Assembly (NCBI GenBank): GCA_023525715.1
Contig: CM042016.1
Coordinates: 78,847,382 to 78,911,381, forward strand
DNA length: 64,000 nt
Direction: 5' to 3'
Source of the DNA: Cichorium intybus
Taxonomy: Eukaryota > Streptophyta > Magnoliopsida > Asterales > Asteraceae
Made by a program: the position numbers and the translations under genes. Positions 33,467 to 42,535 of this stretch are shown here, in pieces (position 1 is the stretch's first letter; every line of letters begins with the position of its first letter). The notes under the pieces are model-generated. The model had not been told where the DNA came from. It ran no database searches and saw only the letters and a program-made list of their open reading frames with translations.

Positions 33467-34694
33467 CTACAATAAACAGAATTTATTAGTTTCATTAATC
33501 CTTTTAAATAATTACCCAATTTATTATTTATTAAGGCTAGGACCCAAAATACCCTAACTATGATGTGAAGAGGGATGCCGGAATCACGACATAATGGTCA
33601 GTAAGGTAGATAATACCCTTATCAATTTCATCTTATGAAATTCATAGATCTGTTGAGACACATTGAACTATTCAATGGCATGTTTAGTCTCGGATGTGCC
33701 CCACTGTTTGTTACTGGGATGCCGAGTATCACAAACCGGGTGTGAATAACCATGCAAGTTAGCTTGGTACTCTCGAAGTCAATTACCATCTCTAATTGAC
33801 GTGCCGGTTAACCACACACGCTCCATCAATAATGGTAAAATCGAGAAACCCATTGCAACTCTTTGTAAACCCCTATTGGTGTGCCGGTTAACCACACACG
33901 CTCCACTAATGTTTCACAAAGCGCAATGTGCAACTTCATGGATTAGCAACTAATTCACATTTTTGACCTATAGTAACTAGATTGGGATTTTGTTCAAAGT
34001 TCTAGTACTTTCAATTATAGCATTATACTTTTAAGAGGCTTAGCGGTTCTATCAAAACCGTTCGGCTAACGACACTCGACTGACCAGAAGAGCGGTGGGT
34101 AAGAGTGGACACCCATTAGACTACCATTTTATAGGCAGTCGCCTTATACCCTCTTTATAGGACAGTTTTGTGAATGAGGCCTACCAACGGTAAGACTAAC
34201 CAGTTTTATCTTACATATAAATATTAACTTTTAATCATAAATATATAAGATATATTTTAACCGTATTAAATATTTTAGAATTAATTATTTCATAATTTTT
34301 GCTAATTTAAAACTATTTTTCGAAAATTTAATTAATTCTTAAAACTGATTTAATTGGTCTTTTAATTAAACAATTTAATTAAACTAATTAAATCTAAGAT
34401 AGATTTTATAAATTAATGAAATTAAATTTCTATCTAAAACCCTAATTGGTCGAAAATTGCATGCAAGGAAATTAGGGTTCCAGTTATTCAATTTAGTAAA
34501 CTACCAAAAATAACAACCAACTAAACATGGCAAGAAAATCAAAGAGGGGGACCAAGGGTGGCGACTAGGGTTAGGAAACCCTAGCCTTTAAATCAATTTT
34601 AGGCCATTCCAAGGGTTTATTTTCGAAAACCCTCATAATCAAATAAACAGTTTATATCAAATCATAAGAAAACAAGCCATAGCTCTGATACCAC

Positions 34695-35460
34695 TGAAGG
34701 GTTTTGAAGCAATCAATGAACAAATAATTCTTATGGTTCACATGCAACCCTAGAAAGATCTATGTTTTCTTCTATGAAGATTATAAACTAAAACCTAAGG
34801 CCAACAATTTAAATCTAAAGTATAAAACAGAAGAACCAACCTTTGATTCTTGATCTTGAAGCCAGCAGCACAAATGTCCTGCCTCAAATGGTGTCACACC
34901 CAAGCAAAGGAGGAGAAGACAAAATTCCAGAGTTTCTTTAGGTGAAAGTGGCGTAGAAAATGGGGAGCCAGGAGGTTCCTTTTATAGCCTTCTAGGGTTA
35001 CAGCTAAAACCCTAGAGGAGCCTCCTTAATGGACAAGCCTGTTGACCATTTGGACCAAGCCTTCTAAACCCTACTAGGGTTTTCGAAATCCCATGGAGGC
35101 TATCCATGATTTCGCCAAATTTAGCCCTTCTACTGGCTAGCCAGTTATTCAACTATTAAATAAATACAAACAAGTCCCTACACCTTTAATTAATTAAATT
35201 AATCACTGAATTAAATCCAATTAATTCTAGATTAATTTCTAATTAATTAATATAGTTTCTAATAATATATTATCACTCTAATATATTAATAAACTATTTA
35301 TTTCATCTCTATTGATTTATTAACCAATTAATAAATCAACCTTTCTCTCTACTGAACTCTGTACCAAAACTCCAGCTATGAGGGCAACCCAAATGGACTT
35401 TGCTTCTATTAATAAGATAAAATATAAATAGAAAGTCATGGCATAGATACCTAATCAACA
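34695..35460 (-). repeat. Element B 5' LTR
   Basis: On the - strand runs from TGTTGATTAGG to AACCCTTCA and is followed by the primer-binding site GTGGTATCAGAGC (34694-34682). Near identity to the 3' LTR with a few substitutions and one- or two-base indels indicates a moderately recent insertion. Confidence 0.9.
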
Positions 35461-38400
35461 TTTGTTCCTTCGTCCAGATCCTAATTTTTACCCCAAACCA
35501 ATCGATGCTCTGCTCGAATGCCTAAAACACTCGATTCTTAGTCGTGCTCTAACCTACACTCCTTCAATACATGCAACTCTTGTTCACAGAGCACACTATA
35601 CCTCTATTGCCATTTTCGATGGTGATAACAACGTTCAATCTGTTCATTACGAAGTAATCAATGCTGACAACACCACAAAGAGTGTACAGTTGACAAAGTC
35701 TCGATTTGAAAAAGCTCTACCACTGCCAATCTTCGATTCTCAGGAAATTGTTGTACCGACTGCTGAACAACTCGTTGACATGTTTAACGAGATGGGATAT
35801 GAACCATAACTCAGTGGTATTGGAAGCTTCAAGAAAAGGTACCTTCCTGATTTATGGAAGTATTTCTTTGGAATATTCTTGCGATTTCTTTCTGGTAGAA
35901 CATCAGGGCAAGACTCTGCAAGCCAGAACTTTCTGAGTCTCTTGTATGGAGTTTACTACGATGTCAAGGTCGACTTTGTTTCGATCTTATGGGCTAATTT
36001 TTGCTCTCATATCAACCATTTAGCAAAGGGGACTGAAATCTCCAATGCTAGATTCTGGGCCATGGTTGTTCATGAGCAATACCAACGAACTGATTTCATT
36101 TATGATCTTGCTCTTCCTGGGATGAGGTATTCATACATGACAGTTCCCATTGTGGATGAAAACTCAAATCAATTTGGCGACCAGATTCCCAATGTCATGC
36201 TTCCTAAAGTCTCACTCGATAACGACTTGGTCAATATGTATCGATCAACCCTCACCATGCCTTATCCGGTTCGTCTAACTACTCAAGAGATTCAAGTAAA
36301 AGCTCCCACAAAGCCAAAAGGAAAGAAGAAGGTCATGGGAGGACCAAGTGTTCCGAAGGCCGTGAAGAAAAGAAAGGCTTCGGAACAAACTCCAATAAAA
36401 AGGACTCAATCAAAGCGTACCAAGAAACAAGTGGTATTGGAAGAATCTTTGGACACCAAACGAACCCAGTCCGAAGATATTCACGGTGAAGAAGAAGAAG
36501 AACACCAGTCCGAACCCATGTCAGATATCAGACAACCTTCTCCTCCACCAACAACAGCCCCACCAACATCCACAATTACCTCCGAACAAACCACCACTTC
36601 CACACCCATTACCACCACCATATATGCTACATCTTCGGATGTTCCTCCCATTTCCTTTACCATTGAAACTCCAATAACCTCAACTCCTCAAACATCCGAA
36701 CCCATCATCACATCCATATACCCTATGCTAAATATCTCCACTTCTAGCATTGACACCTCTCTGCCAAATTTTGATATCCCCGAAGACTTCGATTAATGTT
36801 CACCTCAAAAATCACCTCCTACTTCCGTAACATTATTTGAAGCCTTCCACATGGCTCCTCTGACCATGGAAGAGACAGAAGAAGAACTGCACGATGGAGA
36901 TCTTATGCTAATAAATTAGTATAAGACCCTAAACGCTAAGCTTGATGTTCTCATTCAATCACAAATGGGCTTTGATCCCACCAAAGCAACGGAGGGGGAC
37001 ATCTCTAAAAAGATTGAAGAAATGAAGACAACCGTTTCCGAAGAAATCATTAACTCCATCAAGCAGTCAGAGAAAAGGGTAATGGATCAGTAGGTTAGGA
37101 TCTAAACCCTTCTCGAGCAGAAAATCCAATCCGCTGTTGATACTATAGACTCCAAGCACAAGTTGCTCATCGAGGACAATGAGAAGAAAATGAAGGAATT
37201 GGTTGAGAAGGTTAATTCCTAAAATTTTGAGTTACTGGAGGCCCTACAGGACCTTAGGACTAAGGCACAAACTTGGAATACTCAGCAAAGTACCAAGTTT
37301 GAAAAAAAATTGATGAGGCCCGAGCCAAAATTGAGGAGCTTGACAGCTGCACAGTCCTCTTAGGAAGTTGTCAAATTTGCAGATGAAATTTTGAGAACTA
37401 ATTCTGCTCTCACTGAAGATCTGGTCAACAGACTCAGAACAACTCTCCAACCTCTCATCAACTTTTCAGATCACATGGCACATGCTCATTCCTCCCAATC
37501 TAGACCAGCTGTTATTGCTCAGCATGAGATACATCCTTCGCAAGGGGGAGAAGCCATGTTTATTGCCCCTACACCAGCGATCACAACTTCCGAAGCAACA
37601 ACAACAATAGCAAAAACAGTCACCGCAACCACCTATGTTGCCACCTCTCTCGGACCACCACCATTTTTATCCTCTCCGGGTCCCTCATACTCAACAGTCA
37701 CCACCACCATCAAGGGATCTTCCGAAGCTGGTGGTTCCAGCTCAAAGTCTAAAGAGAAGGAAGAGGATGAAAGCATAATTGCTCCTCATATGGAACAAAT
37801 CTACAAAGCACGATGCGAAGACTTCAAAAAGATGTTGATGATTAATGCATTCGCATTAGAAAATGGCAAGTGGACTGTTGAATCAATTCAGACATTCGGA
37901 TTCTTAGATCTTAATGTCTTCAATAGACTACCACTCCGAAGTTATGTAACAGACACAACAGTTGATCAGCAGCTTGACATCCCATTCAATCCAAAACCTT
38001 CTCTTTTCTCCAATTCATCTAAACTCTCTGCAACAATCAGCAAGTAGCCTTCTGGAAAAAGAAAATAACATTCCATGCTAACTGCATTCAGTATTAGAAG
38101 ATTGTATGGAGTTCGAAGAGAATAGTGAAACTGATCTCCATTAAAGAGGCTGAAATTTTTGAAGATCTTCATAACTACGAATTTTTCGTACTTCGTGGTT
38201 CAGATGAAGAGGAGTCCAGATTCACCGTTGCTGATTTTCCAATCATGAATCCTCATGATTTTATAGTGATGCTGGAACTCATGAGGGATGCACCCGGCCA
38301 TGCTGTGGAAACAATAATAATATTCAATGCAACCAGAGATCATGTCAGAGGATTTCTTCGTAATTATATATTACGCTTCGCAAAGAATGACATAGAGCTG

Positions 38401-38744
38401 TGCATATTCTTCAATCAACCCTTGAAGCCTCCCCCAGTCACAGTTCGCAACATAGGAAGATTCAAAGGTGGGGAGATAGTCCAAGAACCTTATGGCGTTA
38501 TCTTCAAGGGTCTGAAAGACAACACTGAAGTTGTTACGAAATTTTTTGAAATAGATTACAAGGGTCAATATCCTTCTGCCTTAATCTCAAGTATAATCAC
38601 TGTGGTAAACACCTGTCATGCCAACTCCTACAAAGAGAAGAAGAAATTTATGGAACACATGGGCTGGTGGATGGCAATAAGGCATGCCTTGAAGCAGGCC
38701 TTCAAGAAGTTTTTGGCTCAATAGGCTTCGGATGCACTTCACAC

Positions 38745-38755
38745 AAAGGGGGAGA
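38745..38755 (+). promoter_or_regulatory. Polypurine tract of the + strand Sirevirus-type element
   Basis: AAAGGGGGAGA directly before TTGTTGAG at the LTR start. This is the plus-strand primer site in LTR elements, of the Sirevirus wording. Confidence 0.75.
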
Positions 38756-38756
38756 T

Positions 38757-39243
38757 TGTTGAGAATATTTGTGATGAAGTGCTAAACTATCCGAAGACCT
38801 TGAAGATTGTGAAACCAATACCCCGAACCCTGAAGACTCTGAAGGATTTATTCCAGAGGATCCGAAGGCTTATCTTGTAACAACCTTTTAGGTGCATGCG
38901 TGTTAGGCAAACGTGTTGCACAATAAAGCATTCATATTGGCTAGTACACTGTAGGAATATTCTGAATATCTTTATGTACTATATGTATCACTGATTACGT
39001 ATAAATATCAGTGATACATGACTGTGTCGGGTGCGCGATTGATTTACCAACATTGTAAAACCCTAATCGTTAAATCAAAGCATTCAACACTAGTTATTCA
39101 TACTTTGTGTTCTTGATTGTTCATCATTATAATTGCTTGTGTTGATTACTTAGCTTGAATCTATCTTTGGAATACTTGTTCATTTCCAATCCATGATTGA
39201 ATTTCACACCCAACAATCTTTGATTCAGAATTCGCTCTCACAG
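38757..39243 (+). repeat. 3' LTR of the + strand Sirevirus-type element (right end approximate)
   Basis: Begins TGTTGAGAATATTTG after the polypurine tract. A TATA box (GTATAAATA) lies near 38999-39007. The right end is set where copia pol-like coding of a different lineage begins (near 39241-39260), because no partner LTR is available to fix it. Confidence 0.55.
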
Positions 39244-39260
39244 CAACCAAAGCGTCTCCA

Positions 39261-39944
39261 ACTATCTGGCACCATCACCTTGGGCATCCACATCATCGAG
39301 TTTTTGCTAATATAGTGTCTAGTTTTTCACTTCCTGTTTCCACAAAACAATGTTTAGATTTATGTCCTTCTTGTCAATTAGGGAAGTCTTCTAAACTAAC
39401 CCTACCTAGTTCGAATTTTCAATGTCGTCATATTTTAGATTTAATATATTGTGATGTTTGGGGACCTTCACCAACTGTTTCTTTTGATGGCTATCGTTTC
39501 TTTATGTTGTGCATTGATTATCATTCTCGATATATGTGGCTTTATCCGCTGAAAAACAAATCTGATGAGTTCAAAACCTTTACACACTTTGTTACCATGG
39601 TTGAAGGCCAATTTACTTCCAAACTCAAGTGTGTTCAAACTGATTGGGGGGGCTAATTTCGCAATCTCTCCTCCTTTTTCTTTCCACTTGGCATTATCCA
39701 TCGTCTCTCCTGCCCACATACTAGTGCCCAAAACGCTATTGTTGAAAGACGACATCGTCATGTAGTTGAAACGGGGCTTGCCCTCCTTGCTCATGCCAAA
39801 CTTCCCCAACGATTTTGGCAATTTGCTTTTGAGACAGCGGTTTACCTTATCAATCGCTTACCCTCCCGTGTCTCTTCCAATAAGTCGCCTTATGAGTACA
39901 TATTTCATCCAAACCCGACTATTCTTTCCTTCGGGTCTTCGGTT
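39261..39944 (+). pseudogene. pol: Element D integrase region, frameshifted
   Basis: Readable pieces in changing frames: WHHHLGHPHHRVFANI, CPSCQLGKSSKL, LIYCDVWGPSPTVSFDGYRF (first catalytic Asp), KCVQTDWGG (second Asp) just before a run of seven G where the frame is lost (39646-39655). Pieces of the integrase C-terminal half follow in other frames (ERRHRHVVETGLALLAHA near 39752-39805). Catalytically dead. Confidence 0.8.
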
Positions 39945-42041
39945 GTGAATGTTTCCCATATCTCCGCCCCTATAATCGCCACAAGATGGATTTTCTATCT
40001 ATCTCTTGTATGTTTCTCGGGTATAGTCTATCCCACCATGGCTATCGGTGTCTTGACACTTCTACGGATCGGGTTTATATTGCATGCCATGTTCGCTTTA
40101 ATGAAAATGTGCTACCTTTTGCTGCCCCCACCCTCTACTACCACTTCTGAGACTCCATATGTCTCGTCTTTTCCATGCCACATACAAGTTACTCCCGACC
40201 CTATCACCCTTGACACAACCGAGCCCTCACCGGCTCCTACACCTCCCCCTCACTCGCCTCCTGCAGCATCACCATCCACCGACGCTACCCCCGCTGCTAC
40301 ACCGCCCAATACACCACCTCCAGCCCCTAACGTGGCTGCCACACCCCCACCACCCCCTCGCACTCGCCCTCCCAACTTGCGCCCTAACCCGAAACCCAAG
40401 ACTCCCTACAGCCCATCGTCTTACCACGCCACCACTACCATAACAGAACCTACCTCTTTTACTATTGCAAACAAGTCTGCTGAGTGGCGCAAAGCCATGG
40501 CTGAGGAGTATAGTGCCCTCACGAAAAATGGCACCTGGACCCTTGTTCCTCCTGTTCCCCATGCTAATTTAATTGACTGTAAATGGGTCTACAAATTGAA
40601 AAAGGATCCCGATGGTAATATTTCTCGCTACAAGGCTCATCTTGTCGTAAAGGGTTTCAAACAACAAGCTGGGGTTGATTACCATGAAACCTTTAGTCCG
40701 GTCATTAAAGCCACTACTATTCGTTCTATTCTCGCTCTTGCTGTGACCCGTAAATGGTCCCTTCGTCAGCTCGATGTTCAGAACGCCTTCTTGCATGGCG
40801 ATCTGAAGGAGACAGTCTATGTTCGACAACCACAGGGTTTTGTTGATCCGTCTAAACCGGAGCATGCGTTCTTACTTCATAAGTCCCTGTATGGCCTTAA
40901 GAAGGCTCCCCGAGCGTGGTTTCAGTGCTTATGCGTTGCATTACATCAGTTTGGCTTTGTCGGGTCTCGTACGGATCCGTCCTTGTTCATATTCAAAAAT
41001 GGGCGCACTCTGGTTTATATACTTGTGTACGTGGATGATATTATTGTTACAGGTAATGATGATGCCATGATTGCTCGCATTATTCAGCAGTTGAGTTCCA
41101 CTTTTGCAATCAAGGATCTTGGTCAACTTCATTTCTTCTTGGGGATTGAAGTTGTTTTTCGTGGTTCTGACCTTATCTTGTCGCAGCGCAAATATCTCTT
41201 GGATGTCATTCAGCGTTCCGGTCTTAAAGATTGTAAGCTAGTAACTTCTCCGATGTCTACTACTCAGGCGCTTTCACTTGCTGATAGTCCGCTTTTGCCT
41301 GATCCAACAACCTATCGGCAATTAGTTGGCGCTCTCCAATATGCGAGTAGTACGCGCCCAGACATTGCCTATTCCGTCAATAAGGTCTGCCATTTTATGC
41401 ATGCTCCAACTGAGAACCGCTGGTCCGCTGCCAAACGTTTTTTGCGCTACCTACAGGGCACGATTGATTTTGGGCTTCTTTTTCGTCACGACTCTGGCTC
41501 CTCATTGCAGGCTTTTACTGATGTGCATTGGCAGCCCGACAACTCTACTTCTATTCAGGCCTTTTCAGACTCAGAATGGGCTGGTTGTCCGGATGATAAG
41601 CGGTCTACCGGGGGATTTGCTGTGTATTTGGGATCGAATTTGATCTCATGGAATGCTCAAAAACAGCGCACTGTCTCGCGCTCCTCTACTGAGTCCGAGT
41701 ACAAAGCCCTTGCAGATACAGTTGCTGAACTAAGATGGTTAAAGGCTCTCCTCAATGAATTGGGTGTTCTTGAGAAACGTCCCTCAACACTCTGGTGTGA
41801 TAATCTTGGTGCCACCTACCTTTCGGCTAATCCGGTGTTTCATGCTCGCACCAAACATGTAGAAGTGGATTTTCATTTTGTTCGTGAACGGGTTGCATCC
41901 GGTCAACTTCATGTCCAGTTTATTGCCACTGCTGATCAAATCGCTGATGTATTCACTAAGTCGCTGCCATTACAGAGATTCATGTTTCTTCATTCCAAGC
42001 TTCAGGTGGTTCCCAGCCCTTCGCTTGCGGGGGAATGTTAG
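39945..42041 (+). CDS. pol: Element D reverse transcriptase and RNase H, long open frame
   Basis: A 698-codon frame. The first ~60 residues are out-of-frame integrase sequence; a Pro-rich linker follows (about 65-165). RT then shows WRKAMAEEY, CKWVYKLKK, QAGVDYHETFSPV, QLDVQNAFLHGDL, QPQGFVDP and the intact catalytic box YVDDIIVTGND. RNase H shows STESEYKALA, CDNLGATYL and HARTKHVEVD. The first RNase H Asp motif occurs twice: QAFTDVHWQPD and, about 16 residues on, QAFSDSEWAGC, a small internal duplication. It ends just before the polypurine tract. RT and RNase H could in principle be intact, but there is no translation start of its own. Confidence 0.85.
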   Translation: MNVSHISAPIIATRWIFYLSLVCFSGIVYPTMAIGVLTLLRIGFILHAMFALMKMCYLLLPPPSTTTSETPYVSSFPCHIQVTPDPITLDTTEPSPAPTPPPHSPPAASPSTDATPAATPPNTPPPAPNVAATPPPPPRTRPPNLRPNPKPKTPYSPSSYHATTTITEPTSFTIANKSAEWRKAMAEEYSALTKNGTWTLVPPVPHANLIDCKWVYKLKKDPDGNISRYKAHLVVKGFKQQAGVDYHETFSPVIKATTIRSILALAVTRKWSLRQLDVQNAFLHGDLKETVYVRQPQGFVDPSKPEHAFLLHKSLYGLKKAPRAWFQCLCVALHQFGFVGSRTDPSLFIFKNGRTLVYILVYVDDIIVTGNDDAMIARIIQQLSSTFAIKDLGQLHFFLGIEVVFRGSDLILSQRKYLLDVIQRSGLKDCKLVTSPMSTTQALSLADSPLLPDPTTYRQLVGALQYASSTRPDIAYSVNKVCHFMHAPTENRWSAAKRFLRYLQGTIDFGLLFRHDSGSSLQAFTDVHWQPDNSTSIQAFSDSEWAGCPDDKRSTGGFAVYLGSNLISWNAQKQRTVSRSSTESEYKALADTVAELRWLKALLNELGVLEKRPSTLWCDNLGATYLSANPVFHARTKHVEVDFHFVRERVASGQLHVQFIATADQIADVFTKSLPLQRFMFLHSKLQVVPSPSLAGEC

Positions 42042-42159
42042 ACAAGCTTAGTATTATATTGTTTATAGTTAAGGGTATTCAAGTGTAATTAACTTCTAGT
42101 ATAAATAGGCAATTGTAATCCTTATTCCATAATAATGAAATTCACGATTTAACTGATCA
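42036..42159 (+). repeat. Element D 3' LTR (right end uncertain)
   Basis: Begins TGTTAGACAAGC, has a TATA-like AGTATAAATAGG near 42098-42109 and a possible AATAATGAAA polyadenylation region. I place the end at AACTGATCA, but no second LTR confirms it. Confidence 0.45.
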
Positions 42160-42287
42160 AAGAGCTCATTATTTGCTTTTTTTTTTCTTTTACGTGACGT
42201 TGAACTCAAAGAGGGAGCGGACGCGGGACTTCAATCTTAGTGCGAGCGGAGGGATTAGGGGTTGACCAATGTTGCTTATTTTCTTAA

Positions 42288-42525
42288 GGGATTTTCTAAC
42301 TTGTGTCCTAAGGGCACACATAAGAGTCATTAATTATGTTAAATATTCTTGTTGGAACTAACATTTCATATTAATTAGCTTATGTTTTTTAATTTTTTCT
42401 TGATTTATCCTTTGATTATTGTCTCCTAATATTTCATTATTAATAAAAAATGTTAGTTCCAATAAGAATATTCAACATAATTAATGATTCTTATGTGTGC
42501 CTTAGGACACAAGTTAGAAACTCCC
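42288..42525. mobile_element. MITE, Mutator-like, with 10-bp TSD
   Basis: 238 bases with long terminal inverted repeats of about 70-75 bases: GGGATTTTCTAACTTGTG at the left and GGGAGTTTCTAACTTGTG at the right on the other strand, matching on through ...TTGGAACTAACATTT. The flanking direct repeat ATTTTCTTAA is perfect (42278-42287 and 42526-42535). No coding capacity. A 9-11 bp TSD is typical of Mutator-like elements. Confidence 0.88.
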
Positions 42526-42535
42526 ATTTTCTTAA

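Larger units (their letters stand above)
28022..35460 (-). mobile_element. Non-autonomous copia-type element B (gag only), inserted in the additional ORF
   Basis: Terminal repeats at 28022-28790 and 34695-35460, with perfect 5-bp TSD TTTGT at 28017-28021 and 35461-35465. Reading on the - strand: 5' LTR, primer-binding site (GTGGTATCAGAGC), a leader clearly related to that of element A, a decayed gag, about 3.8 kb without any frame, a tail related to 15045-15590 of element A, polypurine tract and 3' LTR. No protease, integrase or RT is seen. Total 7.4 kb, close to element A without its nested LTRs, so pol was replaced rather than simply deleted. Confidence 0.88.
27937..38724 (+). pseudogene. 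Sirevirus-type additional ORF (copy 2), split by element B
   Basis: The first 28 codons lie at 27937-28021. The frame resumes at 35466 after element B, which inserted with TSD TTTGT. The rest (35466-38724) is about 1,080 codons. In order: a conserved globular region to about 36280 (VDFVSILWANF and RFWAMVVHEQ align with copy 1), a basic cluster resembling a nuclear localisation signal (KPKGKKK, KKRK, KRTKKQ), and a Pro/Thr/Ser-rich linker (36530-36790). Next are a coiled coil (36930-37400), a further Ser/Thr-rich linker and a C-terminal domain (37790-38724). In-frame stops include 35807, 36794, 37093, 37102, 37219 and 38045, plus a frameshift near 38070-38125. No signal peptide or membrane helix is evident, so an envelope role is doubtful. 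A polypurine tract and LTR follow. Confidence 0.75.
39244..42159 (+). mobile_element. 5'-truncated copia element (Ale/Retrofit-like), element D
   Basis: Starts inside the pre-integrase region and runs through integrase, RT and RNase H to a polypurine tract (CTTGCGGGGGAA, 42024-42035) and a short 3' LTR starting TGTTAGACAAG at 42036. 5' LTR, gag and protease are missing. The left boundary touches the Sirevirus LTR, consistent with that element having inserted here. Lineage is inferred from motif wording only. Confidence 0.75.

Noticed and set aside
34681..34694. tRNA gene remnant
   Set aside because: Only the short primer-binding complement of initiator tRNA; no tRNA fold around it.
36481..36677. 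Val/Gly-rich - frame and Pro/His-rich + frame
   Set aside because: Alternative frames of the Pro/Thr-rich linker of the additional ORF.
27937..38724. True envelope glycoprotein gene
   Set aside because: No signal peptide, membrane helix or cysteine-rich ectodomain; instead a basic cluster, Ser/Thr/Pro-rich linkers and coiled coil.
40159..40562. Pro/His- and Gly/Arg-rich frames on both strands
   Set aside because: Shadows of the Pro-rich linker of element D pol.
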